Shown: positions 22,021 to 31,999 of the stretch, piece after piece
Numbering within the stretch: position 1 is the stretch's first letter
Layout: every line of letters starts with the position of its first letter
From: Aedes albopictus
Taxonomy: Eukaryota; Arthropoda; Insecta; Diptera; Culicidae
Assembly: GCF_035046485.1 (NCBI RefSeq)
Contig: NC_085138.1
Coordinates: 433,553,265-433,617,264, forward strand
DNA: 64,000 nucleotides
Direction of reading: 5' to 3'
The notes under the pieces: generated by a model
Seen by the model: the letters and a program-made list of their open reading frames with translations, nothing else
Database searches by the model: none
What the model was told of the DNA's origin: nothing
Made by a program: the position numbers and the translations under genes

Positions 22021-24255
22021 AGGCCGAAAAGTTAAGGAAAATGATTTATTTCTACCATAATTTGAGCAAATTGTGAAGTTTGAATGATTGCAATCATCTT
22101 TTGTGATCGTCATCTGTTGTTCACGAATTTTTTCTTGTTGATTTGTATCTTCAAAGGTTGAAAATCAACTATGGCGAATTTGAGGTACTATAGCCATAAC
22201 TGGTACACTGAGCCTACACGGAATCCAGTTGATTTTCTTTGCTCTCCGCGTGCAATTTGCTTCTAAACACCTTTGTAAACCACTATCGGTAACATGCTTG
22301 TATCGTCGTCATCGACGTTTCTTTTTATTTTTGCGTCTACCTACCCACCAACTTATGGTGGCGGATAGATATCCACCAACCGAAGATAGCAGCACCGACC
22401 TGCGATCTCGAGCGAGATAAATGACGACTAATTTATGAACTGTAAAAATATTTGCATCGATTCCGAACGGTTTGGCAAAGGCCGTAAAACCGCCGCGCCG
22501 CCACCGTAGATGCGGGATGTGACCGTGTTGATGGTTTTGCCTTGCCAGTTTGACCTCGCCGTTTCATGTAGCGTAGGATCTCGCTGAGATACGAGTGTTC
22601 CTCGGTATCATCATCGGTGGCTGAAAACCGTTATGAGATGGTGTGACCGTTTGTCGTTAGCAACAATGTGATACAAATCGATGCTCCATGGTCTTTCCGT
22701 GTACTTGCAATATCCAATATAGCCAGTAGCTGAAGTAGTGGAGTTCAGAAGCACTAAATGTTCGGAATAAAATGCATGGAATGCGACTGCTTTTCCTGAT
22801 GAACATCATTGCAGTTTTAGTTTGAAAAATCAGAGCGTTGAAAAACACTTTATACCCATTATATAAAAGCCGCAACAGAAGGCTGCTTTTAGCTTGGTGT
22901 TCCACGGGGGCTTTTGCAGTTATTAATTAAAGAGTTTTCAGTGCACTAGGTTACTATTTCAGCATTTATTTCGCAGATATTTTTGATTGATCTTATGAGA
23001 TAAACATGGGAAACTGCTTACGAAATTTCTGGCAGAATTCAAGATCCAGTTCGATCATGATTTATAGGTCATTGAATTTCAATGGGAGAACTTAGATGTC
23101 TAAGGGAATGTGATGAAAAAACCTAGCAAATATCATTTGGATTTTTAATGTAGGCAAGCCAGGGCTTTAAGGAGCGCACAGGAAATGAAATTCAATAATC
23201 AACCTGTCCGTAATTGTAATCTAATTTTAACCACATCAAATCCTCAACCGTTCGTTCCCACATCATCTCACTTTCACACTTAATTTATTTTTCTGACGCC
23301 ACCCTTCCAAACAACAACCAACAACAAACTCCCATCAGGTCGCTTCCGTTGAGAAATACTCCGTCATCCCTCCAGAGTCGATTTGCTTCCTCTCGCTGGC
23401 TGGTGCTCTGTGTGGTTTTAAATTCCGTTGCATTCCGCCCTATGCGTCGTCGTCGTCGTCTTCTGTTTCAAATGGGAAAAGTTTTCCTGTCGCAACGTTC
23501 TTCACAACTCACAAGATGACAAACGGCTAAAATATTCAAATCATGTCCAAAGTGTCCCCGTCGGAACTCGCTTAGGGCTCTGTCGCCGCCACCGCAAAAG
23601 GCACTCTCACCGCACACTGACTATCGTTTCCGTTTTCGGAACAACGACGGCGATGATGACGACGACGGAAAAGGTGGGTGGTCATCCTGATTGGAACCCG
23701 GGGCCGGTGGTCCTTGGCTCTCCCGGTTCCCCGGTGTGTGTTTATGTGTGTGGAGGAGAGAGAGGTGTGAGTAATAGAGTGACAACTTCTTTCATTATCA
23801 GAAACTCAAATAGAATAATCCCATCCGACACGGATTCGGTGTGAGAACGTTCGAAAGTGAAAGTGATCGTGCTGGTTTGCAAAACGTAGGGTGGCCAGAG
23901 TTTTATTTTGTGAGTATGTTTGCCAAATAGTTCAATTTATATAAAACACATATCTGATAGCCGTAAATTATCCCAATTGAAATTCTTCATTTATGGACTC
24001 TAGATATGATATCTATTCCAATATCCGTATTGCATAGTTTCAGAGATCCTAAAACTGCTTAAAGTAGCCATTATCTTGAATTTTAAGCTGGCATATTGGA
24101 TTTTGAGTCTACTTCACGGGTGTTCTGGACGCAATTTTTGGACTCCTGACATCTTCCTCACATCAAATACATCCATCTTGTATGGTTTCGGAGCCTGAAA
24201 CTCCATAAACAGGTGCCATCATAAATTTTAAGTCGCCATCTTTACTTTTGGGTCT
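22021..24255. other. No gene recognised; mostly single-copy-looking sequence
   Basis: More complex sequence than its surroundings, with no obvious transposon ends except ATAACTGGTACAC near 22194. It contains CGTCGTCGTCGTC near 23445-23460 and a 138-codon plus-strand frame at 23428-23844 with no domain and biased composition. It could be intronic or regulatory DNA of a host gene, but nothing in the window proves that. Confidence 0.4.
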
Positions 24256-24271
24256 ACACCGTGGATGAAGT

Positions 24272-24442
24272 TTTTTTTTTATCTGTATTAACGAGATTTT
24301 TAGCCCTAGGCTAGTTCATCTCGGGACCCACGCTTTACTTCCCTTCCGAAGGAAGAACTCAAATTTTGCGAGTTTGTCGGGAGTGGGATTCGATCCTCGG
24401 CGTGATGCTCAAGTGTTCTAACCATCACACCAGGTCAGCTCC
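24272..24442 (-). mobile_element. tRNA-derived SINE, minus strand, with 16-bp target duplication
   Basis: The 16-bp word ACACCGTGGATGAAGT flanks the element at 24256-24271 and 24443-24458. Reading the minus strand from 24442: the A-box-like TGGTGTGATGG, then GGATCGAATCC (B box), a short body, then GAGATGAACTAGCC, a TAGGGCTAAAAATCTC hairpin partner, CGTTAATACAGATA and a poly(A) tract. Target duplication plus poly(A) indicates LINE-mediated insertion. The 3' hairpin is shared with the tails at 45857 and 46920. Confidence 0.85.
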
Positions 24443-24469
24443 ACACCGTGGATGAAGTGCCTCAAACCA

Positions 24470-24830
24470 GAAAACTCCCGAATCCTTCTTGGGGCCCTCA
24501 AACTGCTTCTGAGGACCCCTGACCCCTCATTAAGTCATTAGACATCGTGAAACGCCTGTCATAACCCCTTAAAATTACCTGAAAGTCTCTCTGATGCCCC
24601 ATAGGGCGCCCCGAGGATTCCCTGAAAGACCTATGAAATGCCCCTGAAAATCCCCCGAAACAGTATAAAAGACTCCTAAAATTCCCCCTACAACACCCCT
24701 AGCCATCTTAAACCTCCAGAAACGCAACTGAAATGTTCTGAAGCATCGGTGTACTCCCCTGGAATTCCTAGAAACTACGTACACTATAGAAACTAGAGAG
24801 GTGTTCATAGGTATACGATTCATACAAATT
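24470..24830. repeat. Degenerate CCCCTGAAAC-type minisatellite
   Basis: Words such as CCCTGAAAG, CCCCTGAAAATCCCC and GGGGCCCTCAAAC recur every 12-20 bases. The same repeat type, on either strand, appears at 32000-32640, 35527-36300 and 37355-38150. Confidence 0.6.
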
Positions 24831-24889
24831 TCAAAAGTTTTGTGTGAACGAAGCCCCTGTTACCGTTTCTCTCTTCCATGAACATTGAC

Positions 24890-25450
24890 ATTTGTAATGT
24901 TGGTGACAAGTTCACGTTTGAATACTCCTTTCGTCAGGAAGTTTTGGACTTGACTCTATGTAGTCGGTCTATCTCTGATAAAATAAAAAAAACTGACATG
25001 TTTCTGTAGAAATATCAATGTCAGGCCATCATCTTCGAATGGGAAGGGGGTCTAACAAAAAACGTTTAAAGATCCTAAGAAAACTGATTGGGAATCCTAC
25101 TCAGCTATCCTACAATCCGAAGAGTACATCATAGAAAGTCACATCAAGTCCATTACACAATTGGAAGATGCGTACAAATCCATTAAAAACAAAATCCTCA
25201 ACGCCTACCAAGAGAGCTGTCCAACTAAATCAACTAGTTCGAGTAGTGACGTTCCATGGTAGAATAAAACTCTTCAGAAGCTTAGGAAAACAGCGCGTAG
25301 GGAATTCAACTGTGCCAGGCGAACCGGCGATTGGAGCCTATACAGAAAGGCCCTGACGAACTACAACAAAGAAATAAGGTCAGCCAAACGGAAATCGAGG
25401 ATTCTAATGTGTGAAAGCATAGAGAATACACCCGTAGTGGCCAGACTCCA
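24890..25450 (+). pseudogene. Second LINE type, ORF2 endonuclease end and linker
   Basis: On the plus strand, 24890-24970 reads NVGDKFTFEYSFRQEVLDLTL, the end of an AP-type endonuclease domain. After a frame change, 25080-25450 reads TDWESYSAILQSEEYI, AYQESCPTKSTSSSSDVPW, a stop, then NKTLQKLRKTARREFNCARR and YRKALTNYNKEIRSAKRKS, the usual spacer before the RT in Jockey-superfamily ORF2. Its orientation and sequence differ from the R1-clade copy that begins immediately downstream at 25475. The RT itself is missing. Confidence 0.7.
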
Positions 25451-25474
25451 AAAATTTTTTTTTTTCAAAAGACT

Positions 25475-26215
25475 AATCGTCGATCATCACCCCAAATGTT
25501 TGACGGAGCGCTTTGAAATGATATAGTGCAATCACCTACAATTCCAATTTCCTAGAGCTCATCCAATCCTGATATCGAGTGGGCAGCAGTCAATTCCACT
25601 TCTTTGATCGATCCACCGTAGACCTCCAGCGTAATGTCGTCAGCAAAGCCAGTGATGTCCACTCCCACCGCAAACTCTAACCCCAACACCTCGTCGTTCA
25701 TGACATTCCATGACACCGGGCCCAGGATGGAACCTTGCGGGGCTCCTGAGGTTATGTGGAAGCCTGGAGCACTCGAGTAAATTAGTACTCGATTATGGAA
25801 GTAATTTCCGGGTATCCTTAAATGCAGAAGCACATCGGCAATAGCAGCCCAACTAGCGCTATTAAACGCATTCCTTACATCCAGAGTCACTACCGCACAG
25901 TAGACATTAGTCAGATCGACATCTAACATGTCAAGTACCTCTAACAGAATCTGGCGTCGCTAGGTTATAAAACGGCTTCCCCATTCTACGGCCTAGACAT
26001 GGAAGCCACCCGCTATTACCACCGGCCTTCGCCCTGTCAGCCCGCTCGTCATACAGTTCGCTATCTGCGTAAACTGCTCGATCGACCACCGCGGAGGCAC
26101 TACAGAAGAAGACCCCGTTTAGTTTGGCGACCGCGAATCCCTCATATGTAGGTAGAAGTAGAAGACACCAACTCCTGGATGGGGCATTTATCCGCCACCA
26201 TTTTTCTGGACTCAT
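25475..26215 (-). pseudogene. R1-clade LINE copy C, ORF2: endonuclease remnant joined to RT
   Basis: Read from 26215 downward. The endonuclease part gives EKWWRINAPSRSWCLLLLPT and FAVAKLNGVFFCS, continuing in a shifted frame with PPRWSIEQF and PVVIAG. This passes directly into the RT at about 25895 (YCAVVTLDVRNAFNSASW), so the region between endonuclease and RT is deleted. The RT shows SGAPQGSILGPVSWN and an intact-looking GFADDI near 25650. The copy fades out near 25475 in the DDK-type motif. Several stops and frameshifts make it dead. Confidence 0.8.
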
Positions 26216-26283
26216 CCGTGACCCAATTGCCGGCGGCTACTCGGTATGGGTCCGCTGCCTGACAAAGCAATTGCTGAGTTGCG

Positions 26284-26729
26284 TCACAGTGGTTTGGGTT
26301 CAGCTGCGTTACCTACACTACCATTCATTAGGTGCCTGTTGTTCGCGGATTTCCTGGAATAAATCAGACACAAGGGTTGACTCGTGCAGCCTTGTGGCTG
26401 ATGGCCTTCGGCGCCGCATCGCCTGCACAGTGCACAGCTGCTCCTGGTGTGTCCTGGTTCCAGATACCTGAAGCAAACCTCTGGTAGCTCATGAAAGGTC
26501 AGATGGCATACTGACCAGTCCACCTTCAGCTTCCCTACTTTAACGTACTTACTTACGTCCGCCACAGGTAGCTGTACCAAAGCTACCTGTGTCCCTGCCG
26601 GCCGCTTCCGTAGCCGAACGGCTGCGGTGGCCACCTGCACCTCGCACTGTTGCCGTAATGCCGTGACGAGCTCTTCCGCTTCAGTAATTTCGTCTAGGTT
26701 CTTCACCTTCAAAGACGCCTCCGCTGTAA
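26284..26729 (-). pseudogene. R1-clade LINE copy C, ORF1 with CCHC zinc knuckles
   Basis: The minus-strand frame 26781-26284 (its first residues lie inside the MITE) reads LKVKNLDEITEAEELVTALR, then SVCHLTFHELPEVCFRYLEP. A first knuckle C-x2-Y-x4-H-x4-C has its second cysteine changed to tyrosine. An intact knuckle CRRCGAEGHQPQGC follows, then the start of a third (QPLCLI). Such knuckles bind the element's own RNA in gag-like ORF1 proteins. The frame ends shortly before the ORF2 endonuclease. Confidence 0.8.
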
Positions 26730-26891
26730 GGGGCTGTCCATAAACCACGTGGTCATGAGGGGGGGTTCGGCCAATGACCATTTTGTATGGAAGAAAAAAA
26801 AAATTTGTATGGACTAATGACCACGCGGGGGGGGGGGGGGGGTTGGTTGAGAAGTCCCAAAAAAATGACCACGTGGTTTATGGACAGCCCC
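26730..26891. mobile_element. MITE with 25-bp inverted repeats and TAA duplication, 162 bp
   Basis: The left end GGGGCTGTCCATAAACCACG (continuing TGGTC) is perfectly mirrored at the right end (26867-26891). TAA flanks both sides (26727-26729, 26892-26894). LINE copy D has no such insert at the equivalent place (near 59440), confirming the boundaries. A run of about 17 G near 26826 is internal. A 3-bp TAA duplication suggests the PIF/Harbinger group. A stray end of the same type (TTATGGACAGCCCCTT) occurs near 53800. Confidence 0.88.
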
Positions 26892-26894
26892 TAA

Positions 26895-27174
26895 AGGGTC
26901 TCACCTCGACCTCTTCGCTAAGGACCTCTCCCACCAAACTTTTGTAGGTGGCGCCCTTGCATTCCTTATCGCGCTTACGCTTTGGGATCAGTACGTCAAA
27001 TACTACGCACGTCGGCTCCCAGATCCACGAGCTTGGCGTCGCTTTGCATCGCTTTCAACACGTCCGAGTACTTAGACTGTTTGGTCTTGATGACGAGCGC
27101 CTCGCCTTTTTCGCGCGTGGTACATACCCTTTTACGTTTTCCTGGTTTGGCGTCCCTAAGCACCTCATCATCTA
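26895..27174 (-). pseudogene. R1-clade LINE copy C, ORF1 middle part
   Basis: The minus strand here aligns with ORF1 of copy D (59300-59700), including the segment encoding LVIKTK and YSDVLKAM. It is out of frame in places. It stops at 27174, where the satellite-bearing element at 27181 begins, and resumes at 30047 on the other side. Confidence 0.7.
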
Positions 27175-27302
27175 GTTTTTGCCTTTCTCGTACACTAAGT
27201 GTACTGGAAAGGCTATATGTTCACTCCAAAAATGACTTTTTGATAGAAGGCATGGAGGGTCGACTCACATATACCAATCAACTCAGCTCGACGAATTGAG
27301 GT

Positions 27303-27370
27303 GATGTCTGTGTGTGTGTATGTGTGTGTGTATGTGTGTGTGTATGTATGTGTGTATGTGTGTATGTGTA
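27303..27370 (+). repeat. (TGTG/TATG)n microsatellite
   Basis: Alternating TGTGTGTG and TATGTG tract at the same place in the head of both copies of the satellite-carrying element (compare 40290-40320 and 41022-41060), so it is part of the element rather than host sequence. Confidence 0.85.
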
Positions 27371-27399
27371 CAAAAAAACTCACATCACTTTTTGGCAGT

Positions 27400-29230
27400 A
27401 AACCTCAACCGATTTTAATGACCGACGGGTCATTCGACGCGGAATCTGGTCCCATTGTTTCCTATTGAAAATTGTTCGGATCGGTCCAGCCGTTCCGGAG
27501 TTATGGCCATTTAGGTGTTCCGGACCGGTACCCTTGGAAGGAGCCATACATAAAAATCTAACAAACACATACATGCGACACATCAAACTGTGGCATTTTG
27601 GATAACCTGATGAACAGTTGGCAGGAAAACATTCTCAGACCATATCTGAACCGGCAGTGTTCCGGAACCGGTTCCGGGAGTCCCGCCGGAAGTGGCCAAA
27701 TATAAAAGTGAATCAAAGCCATGCACGCGACACATCAAATTGCGGCAATTTCGATAACCTGACGAACGGTGAACAAGAAAACTGTCTCAGACCATATCTG
27801 AACCGGTTGTGTTCCGGAACCGGTTCCGGATGTTCCGCCGGAAGTGACCAAATATAAAAGTGAACCAAATCCTTGCATGCGACATATCAAAGCGCGACTT
27901 TTTTAAAAACCCAATTAAAGGTTAGCATAAAAAAAGACTCAGACCATATCTGAACCGGTAGAGTTTTGGAACCGGTTCCGGATGACCCGCTGGAAGTGGT
28001 CAAATAAAAAAGTGATCCAAACCCATGCATGCGACACATCAAACTGCGGCAATTTCGATAACCTGATGAAGAAAACAGTCTCAGACCATATCTGAACCGG
28101 TTGTGTTCCGGAACCGGTTCCGGGTGTCTTGCCGGAAGTGGCCAACTATTAAAGTGAACCAAATCCACGCATGTGACATATCAAAGCGCGGATTTTGTGA
28201 TAATGAAAGGTTGGCATAAAATAGACTCAGACCATATCTGAGCCAGTAGTGTTGCGGAACCGGTTCCGGGAGTTCCGCCGGAAGTGGCCGTATATAAAAT
28301 TTGACATAACTTTTACATGCGGTACATCAAATCACGGATTTTCCGACAACTTGATGAACTTTTTTATCAAGGAAGTATGCTAAGACCACATTATGGACTG
28401 TCAGTAGTTCCGAAACTAGTTCTAGGTTTCCCTCCGAAAGGGGCTTAATATCAAATTGTACCAAATCTATGCATGCGACACAGCAAAGCGCGGCTTTTTT
28501 GATAACCTAATAAACGTTTGCAAGCAAATAGGCTCAGACAATTCAAGAGACTATCAGTAGTGTTCCGCAACCGGTTCCCAGCCGAAAAAAAAGCAAACCC
28601 ATGCATGCGATTAAGGTATCACGGCTATTTAGGTAACATGATGAACAGTTACAAAAAAAAATAGACGCAAGCCACCGAGTAGCCCACCGGAAGTGGTAAA
28701 ATATAGAAGGGAACTAAACCATAGCAGCGTTTTTGATAATCTGATGAACGGCCAACAAGAAAATAGTCCCAGGCCACATCTAGAACTTGTAATAATATTT
28801 CGGAATCGGTTGCGGGTGTTCCTTCGGAAGCGATTCAATAGAAATCTCCAGTTAGCCTAGTGTGTTCGATTCCCGTTCCGGTCGGGGGCATAGTGTATCA
28901 TTGTACTTGCCTCACAATATACAAGTTCATGCAATGGCAGGCAAAGAAAGCCCTTCAATTAATAACTGTGAAAAAGTGCTCAAAGAACACTAAGTTTGAA
29001 GCGAGGCAGACCAAGTCCCAGTGGGGACGTCGAGCTATAAAGAAGAATAAGAAACCAAAATCATGCATAGTCCTAGACCACATTTGAGACAACCGGAATC
29101 GGTTCCAGGTGTCCCACCGGAACTGGTCAAATGTAAAATTTAACAAAACCCATGCAAGCTGCACATCAAATTGCGGAATTATAAAAGTGAACAAAATGAA
29201 TGTCAAGGCGATAACTAAATGTCATAGACT
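27400..29230 (+). repeat. ~150-bp tandem array with CCGGAACCGGTTCCGG palindrome
   Basis: Units contain, in order, GCGACACATCAAA, a TGATAACCTGATGAAC stretch, CAGACCATATCTGAACCGG, a palindrome and AAATATAAAAGTGAACCAAA. The perfect 16-bp palindrome CCGGAACCGGTTCCGG occurs at 27662-27677, 27814-27829 and 28108-28123, with decayed forms near 27965 and 28255, so the period is about 143-152 bp. Units decay toward the right and are interrupted by a SINE at 28855-29052. A second array of the same unit lies at 42371-43720. Confidence 0.88.
28855..29052 (+). mobile_element. 5'-truncated tRNA-derived SINE
   Basis: Starts within the B box (TGTTCGATTCCCG) and continues through GGCATAGTGTATC, a TTAATAACTGTG stretch, GTGCTCAAAGAACACTAAG and CAGTGGGGACGTCG, ending in AAGAAGAATAAG. 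The first part matches the SINE at 35266-35465 (GCATAGAGTATC). It is inserted in the 150-bp array. Confidence 0.7.
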
Positions 29231-30046
29231 ACATATATGCAAGAGAACAAAATCGTGACCAAAGCGATCTCTTCAAATCATACCATTTCAGATTCCAGCG
29301 GTGTAAATGGATAGTAGAATGGATCAACGTTCTATGGAAAAATTATAATCTAATCGCATCAACACCTTATTAGTTTTTTCAATCTTCAATCTTCTTTTGC
29401 TTCTAAATTTCATTGGGGTCAAAATCAGAGATGCCAGATTATTTTCATCAAAAATCGGTATCAATACATATTTTTCTGTATCACCGTATTTGAAGGTATA
29501 GCAGACACCGAGAGTCCTAGATTTCAATAAGAACTAACAAATATGTACTACTTTTTGACGGTTTAAAATTTTTGCAGGTATTTATTTTTCTAAAACATGT
29601 GTAAAAATGTACAAATTTTCATAAATTCTTTGAAATTTAAGCAGCAATTTATAAAGTTTTCAATGAATTTATTGCAAACAGCTTCAAATTTCATGCTTTC
29701 TGGAGAAATCTGTATAACATTTCAAAATTCTGTATTTTTCTGTACTCTATATCTTGTCTGTATAGAAGGTAAAAAAATCTGTATAATACGACCAGGGTTA
29801 AGGTGGTCAAGCAGTCAACTGAGATGTCTGATATTTTTCAGCTCTACTTTGCTGTTGAACATTACATCGGAATATGTACCATCAATAAGTTTCCAAAATC
29901 GAACATGGTTTTGTTAAAATTGTTGTTTTTCTATATAAAGTGTTTCCATGATTCAGGAACATTTTGGCTAACGTCGTCTGAAAGTTCATGAGTACATATT
30001 CAACGAGAAAGGCACTATCACCACTAGGTGGATAAATCTGGTTTTT

Positions 30047-30295
30047 CTTCTTAATCCTCTTCCACTTAACTGTCGTTAAAAGGAGGTTCTCTTCTTGGTT
30101 CGCCCTACTCTTGGGTGTCTGAGGGCCTAATAACGGTCACAACTCCCTGTTCCCTTCCATCCGAGACGGACCAGTTTTTTCAGGCCCACTCTTCTTAACT
30201 TTCCGGGACCATTTGTTGGGGTGCGACTTGCCGGAATTACTGCCAACCTTCAGGGTTAGTATCCGCCTTGCCTTGCGGGCACCGCCAGACAGCTC
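30047..30295 (-). pseudogene. R1-clade LINE copy C, ORF1 5' half, segment 1
   Basis: The minus strand reads ARKARRILTLKVGSNSGKS and GPEKTGPSRMEGN, closely matching ORF1 of copy D (ARKARRVITPKVGSNAGKS, GPEKAGPSRLEGN at 59800-59950). It continues LINE copy C after the satellite-carrying element and stops at AGCTC (30291-30295), where a 422-bp insertion begins. Confidence 0.75.
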
Positions 30296-30717
30296 AGTAG
30301 TAATGATAGTTGGTTTATAAAAATGGTTTTGTATATACATGTGTATTCTATATTTCTACTAATCATTTCAAAGTAACCCCTTAGTTTATTTCAGTGCACC
30401 TTTAGGATCATCGAAGCGACGCCTTCGAAACTGACAGACGCGCGCAAGCCGATCGATGACGATACCGATGACAATAATGATTGTAGGAGAAACACGAACG
30501 CAAAGGAGAGAGAAACCGAACCGGATCGAACCGACTCGACTCGTGATGAATGGAAAGGAAAGCAGTTTTGAGACAGATGTAGTGAAGAGTAGACGTGTTG
30601 TGTTTGTGATTGTGATTGAAAAAAAAAGGAATGGAAATAGAAGTAAATTTAAAGAATGAATTTGAGTAGATGAGTTTATTTATTTATTTATCAATAATTA
30701 TTGGTGAAATTCCTACA
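30296..30717. mobile_element. 422-bp insertion with 5-bp duplication, possibly a solo LTR
   Basis: AGCTC occurs at 30291-30295 and again at 30718-30722. Copy D of the LINE has a single AGCTC at the same place (about 59970), so this is a clean insertion with a 5-bp target duplication. It begins AGTAGTAATGATAG and ends ATTCCTACA, with no clear inverted ends and no frame. Length and 5-bp duplication would suit a solo LTR, but a paired LTR is not available to prove it. Confidence 0.65.
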
Positions 30718-30722
30718 AGCTC

Positions 30723-31308
30723 CTCACCTGACGGCTGCCTCACCCGCTTCTGCGAGTGCGTATCAAAAGCAATCGCATTCGCCACACCTTTTGGGTTTTC
30801 TGCAAAAGCGAAGGCCTCTGTCTGGGTACATAGGCTTCGTAATCTTTGCTTTCTACGGTAACTAAGTCACAACAGGGCCGCTTTAAGGTCCTTGCTTTTG
30901 TTGGACTTCGTGGACGCAAAGTCGACGATCTTGCCAAGCAGCTGCACAGCCACCTCTATTGCAGATAGCCCATCTCTTTTTTGGTTGATGGCCCTCATCA
31001 ACTACGCTCCGTCCATTATCTTAGCCGGCAGGCTAGCCAGGAATGAATCAGAGTGCCCACGCTGGAATTGCGTGCACAGGTTCCTACTCCTGACTCCTCA
31101 ATTCTCCTTAACGGAGACCTAGCCAACTCACTTCTCGCGAAGGGGTTAGCCTTACTGCTACTACCATTTGATTTATGATTTGATTTATTGCAAGTCATTT
31201 TTGATTCCACGAGTAGCACAGGAAAGGTGATCCACCAGGCCAGAGCCGTGCATTGATGCGGTATGGGACGAAATACTGTGGGAATGCCCACGTACCCTAC
31301 AGGCTCCG
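30723..31308 (-). pseudogene. R1-clade LINE copy C, ORF1 N-terminal part and start of 5' UTR
   Basis: The minus strand contains the segment equivalent to copy D ORF1 from about 59970 to 60360 (ANPFARSELARSPLRRIEES versus EVNSFARSGLMRSPIRRSEE). Frames are broken. The sequence beyond about 31170 differs from copy D and may be 5' UTR. It is bounded by the TTAA MITE at 31313. Confidence 0.65.
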
Positions 31309-31312
31309 TTAA

Positions 31313-31559
31313 GGTGAAACGGGACGCCGTGTTATTTTTCCTATCTTGCCTCTCTTTCTAACAATTTGCCTCGCGATTTTGAAGATGGTAATCTCGAGTT
31401 CTATCGCACTGAAGATGCTGAAAAACAATCAGCATATGCACTCCAAGTGAGCATACACAGTGATAGGTTTTTGTTGCAAAATATGAAGTAGAAACTGAGA
31501 TTACCATCTTAGTAGCAACAGAGCAATGGCGGATATTTCCCCGACCGTCCCGTCCGCCC
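31313..31559. mobile_element. TTAA-flanked MITE, 247 bp (second copy)
   Basis: TTAA lies at 31309-31312 and 31560-31563. It has exactly the same length as the copy at 6079-6325 and aligns end to end. Left end GGTGAAACGGGACG; right end, read inward, GGGCGGACGGGACGG. The internal inverted pair GATGGTAATCTCGAG / CTGAGATTACCATC is well preserved. No coding capacity. Confidence 0.88.
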
Positions 31560-31563
31560 TTAA

Positions 31564-31999
31564 CGAACGATCATCTTTGTCAACCCCTCGATCACTCATT
31601 CTTTGGCACGGGTTGCGTGACACCTTGAATTGGGATTAGTAGTCCTATTCTTAGCTGGCGACTACGCGGCTGACTCACAAGCGGGGGATTCGTCAGGCTC
31701 CGGGACTGTAATCTCTGCTGCCCTCAGGGATGGGAACACTCACTTGCAAAGAGTAACACTCATTTGCTATTTTCTCAGTTCAGAGACGTGCAATCAAGAA
31801 ACGATGTATGGATGACTTTTGCCTTGTGATTTTGTTTAAAAGTTTGCCGAATTAAGTAGGGGTCGCACACGCATACCAAAGTCGTGACAGAGCTCTGTGA
31901 AAGCGACTATCCACGAGGTGAGTGTAATTTGCATTCACCTCGTGGAGAGTTGCCCTCGCAACTTCCTCACGACTTCGGATTTCCTGAGTTCCCCTGAAA
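31564..31999. other. No gene; contains an 11-bp-plus perfect stem-loop at 31911-31945
   Basis: CCACGAGGTGAGTG at 31911-31924 pairs with CATTCACCTCGTGG at 31932-31945, with eleven perfect outer pairs. No run of T follows, so it does not look like a terminator. The rest has no recognised feature. Confidence 0.5.

Larger units (their letters stand above)
27181..30040. mobile_element. Unclassified satellite-carrying element, copy 1, 2,860 bp
   Basis: Begins GCCTTTCTCGTACACTAAG, which folds with GTGTACTGGAAAGGC (27181-27213). It ends CACTAGGTGGATAAATCTG, 26 bases past an inverted CGAGAAAGGC. GTTTTT flanks it at 27175-27180 and 30041-30046. The flanking DNA is one LINE copy that is continuous in copy D, so the boundaries are well fixed. 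The order inside is: terminal hairpin, (TG)n tract, conserved non-coding head, about ten ~150-bp tandem units, unique tail. The same order, start and end recur at 39717-51360. No transposase or RT frame is visible. It is probably non-autonomous; the class is unknown to me. Confidence 0.75.

Noticed and set aside
21985..22210. Inverted-repeat element marked by ATAACTGGTACAC
   Set aside because: Both occurrences are in direct, not inverted, orientation, and no target duplication is visible.
23428..23844. 138-codon frame as a host gene exon
   Set aside because: Composition is driven by a CGTCGT microsatellite and no domain or splice structure could be supported.
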